19,918 bases of DNA from Dehalococcoidia bacterium (GTDB lineage: Bacteria; Chloroflexota; Dehalococcoidia; GIF9; AB-539-J10). The notes under the pieces were generated by a model, which made no database searches, was not told where the DNA came from, and worked only from the letters and a program-made list of their open reading frames with translations. The stretch covers positions 1-19,918 of the forward strand of contig JAUWHW010000006.1 of assembly GCA_030605665.1 (NCBI GenBank), in the 5' to 3' direction. A program made the translations under genes and the position numbers. Shown piece by piece: positions 8,181-15,481 of the stretch (position 1 is its first letter; every line of letters starts with the position of its first letter).

Positions 8181-8846
8181 ATGGGTAGGATCAAGATCCT
8201 CCTTGCTGACGATCACATAGTAGTGCGGCAAGGTACTCGCCAGCTTCTGGAACGTGAGCGTGATATGGAGATCATCGCTGAGGCTGGCGATGGCGAGGAG
8301 GCAGTCCGGTTAACAATCCAACTTAAGCCTGATGTGGTTATTATGGATGTGGCTATGCCTAAACTGAGTGGCATTGAAGCTACCAGGCAGATTAAAGAAC
8401 TGTTACCCTCAGCTATCGTGTTGGTCCTCACTGGATATGATTATGATGAGTATATTTTCAGCCTGTTGGAAATAGGCGCTGCTGGCTATCTACTGAAGGA
8501 TGTAAGCGGCGATGAGCTGATTGGCGCTATCCGAGCAGTGTACGCCGGGGAGCCAGTGCTCCACCCCGTAGTTATTCGCAAGTTGCTGACCCACCTCAAA
8601 TCGCAGTCTGCCAAGCCTGCTGAACCCCATCCTCTGGACCTCCTGAGCGAACGCGAGATGGAAGTGTTGAAGATGGCAGCAAAAGGCATAAGTAATAAGG
8701 ATATCGGTAAGGTGCTCTTCATCAGTGTGCGCACCGTTCAAGCTCACATGAGAAGCATCTTCAATAAGCTGGGAGTAGGCTCCCGCACTGAGGCGATAGT
8801 ATATGGCCTGAGAAGGGGTTGGTTTACCCTAGAAGACCTCCCTTGA
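8181..8846 (+). CDS. NarL/LuxR-family response regulator
   Basis: A 221-residue two-component response regulator. The receiver domain (about 4-125) has the acidic pair Asp10/Asp11, phospho-acceptor Asp56 in VVIMDVAMP, Thr84 and Lys106 (YLLKD). The LuxR-type helix-turn-helix lies in the last 65 residues (LSEREMEVLKMAAKGISNKDI, then VRTVQAHMRSIFNKLGV). It should act as a phosphorylation-controlled DNA-binding regulator. The start at 8181 has GGAGG six bases upstream; an in-frame ATG at 8148 is upstream of the promoter -10. The kinase gene follows after 27 bases, and the hydrogenase operon is transcribed divergently from the same intergenic region, making that operon a candidate target. Confidence 0.93.
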   Translation: MGRIKILLADDHIVVRQGTRQLLERERDMEIIAEAGDGEEAVRLTIQLKPDVVIMDVAMPKLSGIEATRQIKELLPSAIVLVLTGYDYDEYIFSLLEIGAAGYLLKDVSGDELIGAIRAVYAGEPVLHPVVIRKLLTHLKSQSAKPAEPHPLDLLSEREMEVLKMAAKGISNKDIGKVLFISVRTVQAHMRSIFNKLGVGSRTEAIVYGLRRGWFTLEDLP

Positions 8847-8873
8847 CAAATCGAGTATTTTGAGGCTGTACTA

Positions 8874-10850
8874 ATGAAAATTGTGCGCAATCCCCATTTT
8901 TGGCTGATCCTGATCTTGTTTGGGATTTGCAGCATCCTTCACTATGCTGAGCAGATAAGCATCACAGGCGCAGTGCCTCCTAGCTTTCACTTTGGGTTGA
9001 GCCGGCACGCCTTGGACCGTATTCTTTTCTTGCTGCCCATAATCTATTCCGGCTTTGTCTTCGGGCTAGTTGGGGGGCTGGCTACCTGCTTTGCTGCCTT
9101 ACTCGTTATGTTGCCCAGAGCTATTCTTATCTCGCCTGTTCCTCTAGATGCTCTTCTTGAGACAAGCAGCATCCTTGTGATAGGTACGCTAGTTTGCTTG
9201 TGGGTTTGGACACGAGCTAAGGAGAGAGCAAAAACCCAAGCGGCCTTAGCAGAATTGCAGTCAGCCCACAAGATCCTTCAGCATTGGGCTCAGCTTGCGA
9301 GGAGCGATGAAAGACGACTGAATATACTTAACGCCATCTCCAGTATGCTATGCGGATCCCTAGAACTTGAGGGACTCTTCCGCAAATCCACTCACATGGT
9401 GTCAGAGCTAATGGAGGTAGAGGTTACCCTGATGTTTTACATAGATGAGGAAACCCAGGAACTGAGGCTGGTTGCCTATGAAGGTGTATCTGATGAATTC
9501 GCCCGGGCCGTGGACAGGATAAAAATTGGCGAGGGCATTTATGGGGAGGTAGCCAAGACAGGCCAGCCTATGGTAGTGGAAGATGTCCCACATGACTCCA
9601 GGCTAACCAGGCCTGAGTTCCAGAAGATGCAAATCCGGGTCCAGCTCGTTGTGCCATTGATTTTCAGACAACACGTTAGCGGTACGATTTGTGTGGCTAT
9701 GCGCCGCCCAAGGCAATTTACCTCTGATGATATACACCTGCTTACCGCCGTTAGCACCCAGATAGCCACTGCTATTGAAAGTGCCCGTCTCTATGAGAAA
9801 GAGCGCCTTGTGGCACAAAAGTTGGCTGTGTCAGAGAGAAACTATCGGCGGCTATTTGAAAATGCCAGCGATGCCATCTGGACTCACGATCTTGTAGGCA
9901 ATATCATAGCCGCCAATAAAGCAAGCGAAGAACTTACTGGATATAGTGTAGAGGAATTGACAAAAATGAACGCCAGAGATTTCCTGTCAGATGAAAGCCT
10001 CGCTCTCGCCGGTCACCTTCGGCGCAAATTATTCCAAAAGGAAACTGTGGAGCAGCCCTACGAGCAGCGCTTAATCAAGAAGGATGGGACAGAGGCCATT
10101 CTAATGGTGGCCACCAGTTTAGTCACAGAGAACGGAAAGCCCAGCGGCTTCCAGCATATAGCCAGAGACGTGACTAAAGAAAGATGGATGCAGGATAACT
10201 TGCGGCATTATCTCCAGCAGATTACTAGGGCTCAGGAAGAGGAACGCAATCGCATTGCCAGAGAACTTCACGATGATACTGCTCAAGCTCTTTATGCCCT
10301 CACCCGCCGGGTGGATAACTTCGTTCGAAGTAATAGTAATTTGCCAGTAAACAATGCTGCGTTTTTAAAGGACTTGGGCGAACAGATTGGCAAGGTTTTG
10401 CAAGGTGTGCGCCGCTTCAGTCAAGACCTGAGGCCATCTATATTGGATGATTTAGGTCTGCTGGCAACATTACGCTGGCTAGTGGGTGAGCTGAAGGAAC
10501 GATGTGGAATAGAGGCAGATTTGAGAGTGCTCGGCGTTGAACGACGTCTGGCACCACACGTAGAGTTAATGCTCTTTCGCATCGTTCAGGAGGCGTTAAG
10601 GAATATCGAGAGGCATGCTGAGGCCTCAAAAGTGAAAGTCGAGACGAACTTTGGCGAAGGCGAAATAAGGGTATCTATTAGCGATAATGGTAAAGGCTTC
10701 AAATTATCAGGAGATTTAGGAGATTTACCTCGCGCAGGTAGGCTTGGTCTCGCTGGAATGGAGGAGAGGGCGCGGCTACTAGGTGGTAAGCTAAGAATTC
10801 AAACCGAGCCAGATAAAGGCACTACAGTGATGATAGAAGTACCAATATAG
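8874..10850 (+). CDS. membrane-bound histidine kinase (4 TM, GAF, PAS, HisKA_3, HATPase)
   Basis: A 658-residue NarX/DegS-type sensor kinase and likely partner of the preceding regulator. The N-terminus has about four hydrophobic segments (near 9-23, 50-64, 66-80, 98-113), similar to the KdpD/DUF4118 arrangement, with little periplasmic sequence. A coiled-coil-like linker is followed by a GAF domain (about 148-306) and a PAS domain (about 322-436). The HisKA_3 dimerisation domain has phospho-acceptor His466 in ARELHDDTAQAL. The HATPase domain has an N-box (QEALRNIERH, 572-581), DNGKGF (604-609) and GLAGMEER (625-632). No Cys or His haem motif stands out in GAF, so the signal is unknown; a small redox or gaseous ligand is possible given the neighbours. 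GAGG lies eight bases before the ATG. Confidence 0.92.
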   Translation: MKIVRNPHFWLILILFGICSILHYAEQISITGAVPPSFHFGLSRHALDRILFLLPIIYSGFVFGLVGGLATCFAALLVMLPRAILISPVPLDALLETSSILVIGTLVCLWVWTRAKERAKTQAALAELQSAHKILQHWAQLARSDERRLNILNAISSMLCGSLELEGLFRKSTHMVSELMEVEVTLMFYIDEETQELRLVAYEGVSDEFARAVDRIKIGEGIYGEVAKTGQPMVVEDVPHDSRLTRPEFQKMQIRVQLVVPLIFRQHVSGTICVAMRRPRQFTSDDIHLLTAVSTQIATAIESARLYEKERLVAQKLAVSERNYRRLFENASDAIWTHDLVGNIIAANKASEELTGYSVEELTKMNARDFLSDESLALAGHLRRKLFQKETVEQPYEQRLIKKDGTEAILMVATSLVTENGKPSGFQHIARDVTKERWMQDNLRHYLQQITRAQEEERNRIARELHDDTAQALYALTRRVDNFVRSNSNLPVNNAAFLKDLGEQIGKVLQGVRRFSQDLRPSILDDLGLLATLRWLVGELKERCGIEADLRVLGVERRLAPHVELMLFRIVQEALRNIERHAEASKVKVETNFGEGEIRVSISDNGKGFKLSGDLGDLPRAGRLGLAGMEERARLLGGKLRIQTEPDKGTTVMIEVPI

Positions 10851-10890
10851 CCATTGAATAGTTTCTCCGAGGGTGTTCCTTCTAGTAGGA

Positions 10891-11046
10891 GCCATTGACA
10901 CAGCCTACACTATCACATCACCCGTCGCAGGGCGTCTTCAGTACCAGACGACTCACCACTGCACAGAAGTCCACTTTGAGCAGTACACCTCTTCCCTAAC
11001 GGAACTAGGGGATGCTAGTAATTCTGAAGTATCTGAGAACCCATAG
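10891..11046 (+). pseudogene. possible relic of an IS3-type transposase
   Basis: The frame starting at 10891 stays open to a TAG at 11044-11046. It reads TTHHCTEVHFEQYTSSLTEL and then SNSEVSENP. This recalls the HHSDRG-QYTS...L and SMS-GNPYDN segments of IS3-family DDE transposases, but with small insertions and without the catalytic Asp. No start codon, inverted ends or target duplication are seen. Weak resemblance from memory only. Confidence 0.22.
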
Positions 11047-11276
11047 CCTTACAATTTGCCAAAATAGTGACGCTAGGCTAAATTCTTCCATACTAATCAT
11101 GTTTAGGGCCAAAGAATAATATTTGAAGCGGCTACTAACCGTCTAGATTTTTGTTTGACTATTTGTTATACTCCTTTAGCTTCAAATCTAGTGTTTCGCA
11201 AGTGTCTTAATCAATATAATAAAGCAGTCATTGAGCTTTTCAGAAGCTTAGTAATAAGAATGAGGGTGTTTAAAAA

Positions 11277-11329
11277 TGTAGTGCGAGGCTTTAGCCTTGT
11301 GCTGCACGACCCTAAAGGGTCGCACTACA
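11277..11329. repeat. compound palindromic element A (three-way-junction type)
   Basis: Outer arms TGTAGTGCGA (11277-11286) and TCGCACTACA (11320-11329) are perfectly complementary over ten bases. Inside are two further hairpins, GGCT-tt-AGCC (11287-11296) and GACCC-taaa-GGGTC (11308-11321, sharing two bases with the outer arm). The layout matches element B near the window end, so it is probably a dispersed miniature repeat rather than a gene-specific terminator. Confidence 0.75.
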
Positions 11330-11425
11330 AAATTTGGAGGTGAAGAATTTCCGGGATAGTCAAGACAAATCTGAATCCAAAGCTAGAGCAAAATTAAACA
11401 GCCTAAAGAATAAATAGGAGGTAAA

Positions 11426-12784
11426 ATGGAGAAACCAGATGTATTAATTATAGGTGGCAGTGCTGCAGGTATTGTTACTGGTATGACAGCAAGGAAACAC
11501 TACAAGGAAGTCAAGATAACCATTATTCGGAAGGAGAGGGAAGGACAGGTATTAATTCCCTGTGGCCTTCCTTACATCTTTGGAACAGTGGGAGCACCGG
11601 AAAAAAACATAATACCAGATACGCTGCTTATAGCAAACAACATTGATCTAATTGTTGGTGAAGCCACTTCTATAGACAGGGAGGCGAAAACAGTTACCAC
11701 CGCAAGGGGCAAGTCCATAGGATATAAAAAGTTGGTCTTAGCTACTGGAGCAACACCAATCATAATTCCTATACTGGGCACTAAATTAGAAAATGTTTTC
11801 TATGCCATAAAGGATGTAGATTACTTAAACGGGTTGCTTAAGACGTTAGACGGGGTTAAAGATGTAGTCATTATTGGAGGTGGATTTATAGGTCTTGAGT
11901 TTGGCGATGAATTCAGGAAAAGAGGACTGAGTATCACCATTATAGAAATGTTACCCCATTGCCTTCAGCTTGTCCTCGATGAAGATTTCTGCACTTTAGC
12001 AGAGAATAAACTAAAGGAAAAAGGGATAAATACAAAGACAAATGCTCGAGTAGACGCAATTTTGGGTGAGAAAAGAGTTACTGGAGTCAAGCTTGCTGGT
12101 GGGGAGGAATTAAAGGCAGATCTGGTATTCATGTGTATCGGAGCACGCCCCGAAACTGAACTAGCTCAAAAAGCTGGGCTTCAAATAGGGGAGACTAAAG
12201 GGATATGGGTTGATGAATATGGCAGAACAAGTAATAAAGACATTTTCGCCGTTGGAGATTGCGCTGAGAAGAGGTCTTTCTTCACTAAAAAACCTTCTGC
12301 TTTAAGACTTGCTTCTATCGCTGCAAATGAGGGCAGGATTGCTGGTGCCAACCTACTTGAATTAAGAAGGAGAAATGAAGGCACAATTGGAAGTTTTGCC
12401 ACTACTATAGGGGATTTAGGTATAGGCATGGCAGGTCTTTCCGAGGCAGGAGCAAAAGCAGCAGGTTTTGATTTTGTCACGAGCGAAGTTAAAACTCCTG
12501 ATAAGCACCCAAGCTCTATACCAGGCGCTAAAGAGCTTAGAATGAAACTGATGTTCGAGAAAGCAAGTCACGAAATCCTGGGTGGTGAAGTTTGCGGTGG
12601 CTCAACCGTGGGGGAGACCGTTAACATCCTAGCTGCTTTGATACAAAACAGGATGACAGCTAACGAAGTTGCCACTTTTCAATATGGCACCCATCCTTTC
12701 TTGACTCCTTCGCCTATACCTTATCCCATTGCGAATGCTGCAGAGGCGGCGCTGGTTAAACTGCGATGCTTCACGCCATTATAG
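11426..12784 (+). CDS. FAD-dependent pyridine nucleotide-disulfide oxidoreductase (CoA-disulfide reductase/NADH oxidase-like)
   Basis: A 452-residue class I flavoprotein. The FAD Rossmann motif is IIGGSAAG (8-15), the redox-active Cys46 sits in LIPCGLPYIFG (the single-Cys motif of CoA-disulfide reductases and NADH oxidases), the NAD(P) site is VVIIGGGFIGLEF (about 147-159), and the second FAD motif is DIFAVGDCAE. A C-terminal dimerisation domain completes the protein. GGAGG is four bases before the ATG. It precedes the group 3b hydrogenase genes by 80 bases. Family members reduce CoA disulfide, polysulfide or oxygen with NAD(P)H. Since group 3b enzymes are called sulfhydrogenases, a sulfur or persulfide link is a reasonable inference, as is oxygen defence. 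The substrate cannot be read from the sequence. Confidence 0.88.
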   Translation: MEKPDVLIIGGSAAGIVTGMTARKHYKEVKITIIRKEREGQVLIPCGLPYIFGTVGAPEKNIIPDTLLIANNIDLIVGEATSIDREAKTVTTARGKSIGYKKLVLATGATPIIIPILGTKLENVFYAIKDVDYLNGLLKTLDGVKDVVIIGGGFIGLEFGDEFRKRGLSITIIEMLPHCLQLVLDEDFCTLAENKLKEKGINTKTNARVDAILGEKRVTGVKLAGGEELKADLVFMCIGARPETELAQKAGLQIGETKGIWVDEYGRTSNKDIFAVGDCAEKRSFFTKKPSALRLASIAANEGRIAGANLLELRRRNEGTIGSFATTIGDLGIGMAGLSEAGAKAAGFDFVTSEVKTPDKHPSSIPGAKELRMKLMFEKASHEILGGEVCGGSTVGETVNILAALIQNRMTANEVATFQYGTHPFLTPSPIPYPIANAAEAALVKLRCFTPL

Positions 12785-12791
12785 CCATGAG

Positions 12792-12818
12792 TTGTAAGAC
12801 CCTCTTTGTACTTATACC
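12792..12818 (+). promoter_or_regulatory. weak candidate promoter before the group 3b hydrogenase genes
   Basis: TTGTAA (12792-12797) and TATACC (12813-12818) with a 15-base spacer. If used, transcription would begin near 12825 and the FNR-type box would lie at or just after the start site. The short spacer makes this uncertain. Confidence 0.3.
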
Positions 12819-12829
12819 TTCCTAAAGAA

Positions 12830-12843
12830 TTGATACACATCAA
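12830..12843. promoter_or_regulatory. perfect FNR/CRP-family operator palindrome
   Basis: TTGATACACATCAA matches the FNR consensus TTGAT-N4-ATCAA at all ten specified positions. It ends 21 bases before the ATG of the beta subunit gene, overlapping the leader just upstream of the Shine-Dalgarno AGGGAGA. That close position suggests repression or an undetected promoter further upstream. The regulator itself is not in the window. Confidence 0.6.
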
Positions 12844-12864
12844 GTACTAAATAAGGGAGAGCAA

Positions 12865-13899
12865 ATGGAAAATAAAATCATTGAAAAACGAGACATGGCC
12901 TCATTCATCAATAACCTCACCAATTCAGAAGCGGAAGTAATAGGACCGAAGAGGAAAGATGGCAAGTATGCCTTTGACAAGCTCGCTGATGCCAGCGAGT
13001 TATGCCTCGATTACGATACCACGCTGTTGCCACCAAAAATGTATCTCCTGCCTCCAAAGGAAACGCTTATTAGGTTTGAATTAGGTAAAGAAACTAAAGT
13101 TGAGCCAGTCATTGAGGATAAGCCAATAACTCTCTTTGGAGTTCACCCTTATGACATTAAAGCCATTGAGCTTTTAGATGCGGCATTTTCCGCTACTAAT
13201 CCTGATATTAACTACCTCTCTAGAAGGGAGAAAGCCACTATCATTGGTGTTGATTGCTTAAATCCCAACCCCAATGCTTTTTGCGCCAGCTTAGGCACAG
13301 CTACCACCGATACTAGCTTTGATTTGATGCTAACTGATATTGGCACCAATTATGTTGTGGCTATTGGCACCAGCAAAGGAGAAGAACTACTCAAGAAGTA
13401 TGCTGTAACAAGAGAGGCAAGCCAAGCAGAATTGGCACAGCGTGACGGTGAGCGGCAAAAGGCACTGGCCAAGTACAAAGTAACTCTTAATGTGCCACCT
13501 GAAGAGCTACCCAAATTGCTGGATAAATCCTGGGATAGCCCTGTGTTTAAAGAAAGAAGCGAAAAGTGTCTTAGCTGTGGCTCCTGTGTTATGGTATGCC
13601 CTACCTGTTTTTGCTTCGATGTCCAAGATGATGTAGCTCTTAATCTCAAGCAAGGTGAGCGCTATCGCCAATGGGATGGTTGCATGTTAGTTGATTTTGC
13701 CTTGGTAGCCGGAGGAGCCAATTTCAGGAGGGATAAGGAAAGCCGATTCCGACACCGGATGTATCGGAAAGGAGAATATTTATGGGAGAGGTTAGGGAAA
13801 TTAGGCTGTGTTGGTTGCGGAAGATGTGCCTCCGCCTGTCTTGCTGAAATTGCCAGCCCGGCTGAAACCTTTAATATGCTAAAGGAGCAGAGCAAATAA
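12865..13899 (+). CDS. hyhB: group 3b [NiFe] hydrogenase (sulfhydrogenase) beta subunit, 4Fe-4S dicluster protein
   Basis: A 344-residue iron-sulfur subunit of the HydB/HyhB family (related to anaerobic sulfite reductase A). The N-terminal 220 residues form the family's alpha/beta region with FGVHPYDIKAIELLD (about 91-105). Two [4Fe-4S] motifs follow: Cys235/238/241/245 and Cys315/318/321/325. It carries electrons between the flavin subunit and the hydrogenase small subunit in the cytoplasm. AGGGAGA lies a few bases before the ATG, and the FNR-type palindrome is just upstream. The gamma subunit gene follows after one base, so this is the first gene of the core hydrogenase operon. Confidence 0.93.
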   Translation: MENKIIEKRDMASFINNLTNSEAEVIGPKRKDGKYAFDKLADASELCLDYDTTLLPPKMYLLPPKETLIRFELGKETKVEPVIEDKPITLFGVHPYDIKAIELLDAAFSATNPDINYLSRREKATIIGVDCLNPNPNAFCASLGTATTDTSFDLMLTDIGTNYVVAIGTSKGEELLKKYAVTREASQAELAQRDGERQKALAKYKVTLNVPPEELPKLLDKSWDSPVFKERSEKCLSCGSCVMVCPTCFCFDVQDDVALNLKQGERYRQWDGCMLVDFALVAGGANFRRDKESRFRHRMYRKGEYLWERLGKLGCVGCGRCASACLAEIASPAETFNMLKEQSK

Positions 13900-13900
13900 G

Positions 13901-14740
13901 ATGATTACTCAAGCAATTCCTCAGACATTTATTTACCTACCCTACCCTGCTGAACTAATAAGAGTTGAGCCCATAGCCGAGAGAGAAAAACTCTTTGAAT
14001 TTAAGCTGAGAGACGGAAAGGAGCTAGGTCACAAGCCAGGACAATTTGTTGAGATTTCTATTTTTGGTATTGGTGAAATGCCCGTTTCCGTCTCATCTTC
14101 GCCGACAAAGAAGGGTAGTTTTGAGCTGGCAGTACGGAATGTAGGCAGTGTAAGCAATGCCCTGCATAACCTAGACACAGGAGCTACAGTAGGTATCAGA
14201 GGACCTTTTGGCAACGGTTTCCCTGTGGAGGGTCTTAAGGACAAAGATATCCTGATGGTAGCTGGAGGCATAGGTTTATTCCCACTAAGGTCATTAATCA
14301 ATTACATTTTGGACAAAAGAAGCGAATTTGGTAGGCTCATCATCTTATCAGGCTGCAGGACTCCGAGGGAGCGCGTGTTTGCCAATGAGCTTGATAAATG
14401 GCAAAAAAGACAAGATGTGGAGCTTCTCCAAACAGTGGACAGATCCGATGAAGAATGGATTGGAAATGTAGGTATGGTAACTACACTTTTCTGCAAAGTT
14501 GATGTAGTCCCCCAAAAGACCTTTGCCATCGTGGTAGGCCCGCCAGTGATGTATAAGTTTGTGGTAGCTGAATGCCAGAAAAAAGGCATCTCTGATGAGC
14601 AAATAATAATGTCTTTGGAGAGAAGGATGAAATGTGGCATAGGCAAGTGTGGGCATTGCCAGATTAACGGTGTCTATGTCTGTCAGGAAGGGCCAGTATT
14701 TACCTACGCTCAAATAAGGAAACTAAAGGAGTCCACTTAA
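13901..14740 (+). CDS. hyhG: group 3b hydrogenase gamma subunit, FAD/NAD(P)-binding
   Basis: A 279-residue ferredoxin-NADP reductase-like subunit that exchanges hydride with NAD(P)(H). The N-terminal beta barrel has the FAD segment PGQFVEISIFGIGEMPVSVSS (about 46-66), using PVSVSS in place of the RxYS of plant-type reductases, as is usual in this subfamily. The nucleotide domain has MVAGGIGLFPLRSL (119-132). A C-terminal [2Fe-2S] site is Cys245, 250, 253, 261 (CGIGKCGHC, VC). The ATG lies one base after the stop of the beta gene; AAAGGAG is 13 bases upstream, which is rather far, so coupling to the upstream gene may matter. The N-terminal YPAELIRVEPIAE matches the family start, which supports this ATG. 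Confidence 0.93.
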   Translation: MITQAIPQTFIYLPYPAELIRVEPIAEREKLFEFKLRDGKELGHKPGQFVEISIFGIGEMPVSVSSSPTKKGSFELAVRNVGSVSNALHNLDTGATVGIRGPFGNGFPVEGLKDKDILMVAGGIGLFPLRSLINYILDKRSEFGRLIILSGCRTPRERVFANELDKWQKRQDVELLQTVDRSDEEWIGNVGMVTTLFCKVDVVPQKTFAIVVGPPVMYKFVVAECQKKGISDEQIIMSLERRMKCGIGKCGHCQINGVYVCQEGPVFTYAQIRKLKEST

Positions 14741-15481
14741 ATGAAACCAAAGTTAGGTTTTTTTGATTTTACTGGTTGCGAGGGCTGCCAGTTAGAGGTT
14801 CTCAATTTTGAGAACGAGTTGGTAGAGTTACTAAACCATGTAGATATCGTGAATTTCAGAGAAGCCATAGCAGAGAAGGGACAAGACTACGAAATAGCCT
14901 TCATCGATGGAGCCATTAGCACAGAATCAGACATATCTAGAATAAAAGAAATAAGGGATAAGGCAAAGATATTGGTAGCCATGGGAGCCTGTGCCTGCTT
15001 AGGCGGCGTCAATTGCCTCAAGAATTTCCGCTCTATGGAGGAAAATCTCAAGATAGTTTATGGTGAGTGTGCTGGATATTACAATACAATTCCAGCACGT
15101 CCCATCAGTGCGGTGGTTTCTGTGGAATATGAACTACCAGGCTGCCCTATGAATAGGCACGAGTTTATCAAACTAGCCAAGGCGCTGTTGTTGGGTAAAA
15201 AGTTCGAGCTGCCTAACTACCCCGTATGCGTAGAGTGCAAACTAGCCGAGAATATATGCGTATTCGAAAAAGGAGGATTCTGCTTAGGTCCGGTTACCAG
15301 AGCTGGCTGCAACGCTATCTGCATTAGCAATGGCCGCCGCTGCTGGGGTTGCCGCGGTACGGTAGATGACCCCAATACAAACTCGGAAAAGGAAATACTT
15401 CAAAAGCACGGATTAACTGTAGACGACATACTGAGTCAGTTCAGAATCTTTAATGGTTATTACCCGGAGGTATCAAAATGA
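14741..15481 (+). CDS. hyhS: group 3b hydrogenase small (delta) subunit
   Basis: A 246-residue small subunit. The proximal cluster ligands are Cys13 and Cys16 (TGCEGCQ), Cys84 (MGACACLGG) and Cys135 (LPGCPMN). Unlike the HoxY-type protein elsewhere in the window, it has a Cys-rich C-terminal part (Cys163, 166, 173, 181, 190, 194, 201, 204) that can hold the medial and distal [4Fe-4S] clusters typical of group 3b enzymes. No Tat signal, so it is cytoplasmic. The ATG directly abuts the TAA of the gamma gene, with AAAGGAG ten bases upstream. It overlaps the large-subunit gene by four bases (ATGA), a sign of translational coupling. Confidence 0.95.
   Translation: MKPKLGFFDFTGCEGCQLEVLNFENELVELLNHVDIVNFREAIAEKGQDYEIAFIDGAISTESDISRIKEIRDKAKILVAMGACACLGGVNCLKNFRSMEENLKIVYGECAGYYNTIPARPISAVVSVEYELPGCPMNRHEFIKLAKALLLGKKFELPNYPVCVECKLAENICVFEKGGFCLGPVTRAGCNAICISNGRRCWGCRGTVDDPNTNSEKEILQKHGLTVDDILSQFRIFNGYYPEVSK

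Larger units (their letters stand above)
10851..11425. other. gene-free stretch between kinase and flavoprotein genes
   Basis: About 575 bases without a convincing intact gene. It holds a possible degenerate transposase fragment (10891-11046) and a compound palindromic repeat (11277-11329). It also has a small hairpin (AGCTT at 11234-11238 with AAGCT at 11244-11248) and the ribosome binding site GGAGG (11417-11421) of the next gene. A 62-codon ORF at 11155-11343 runs through the palindromic repeat and is unlikely to be real. TATACT at 11167-11172 could be a -10 box, but no good -35 is placed for it. Confidence 0.6.

Noticed and set aside
11155..11343. Open reading frame of 62 codons upstream of the flavoprotein gene
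   Set aside because: It reads straight through compound palindrome A, has no ribosome binding site and no recognisable protein features.
13901..14740. Missing RxYS flavin motif in the gamma subunit
   Set aside because: PVSVSS at this place is normal for sulfhydrogenase gamma subunits.
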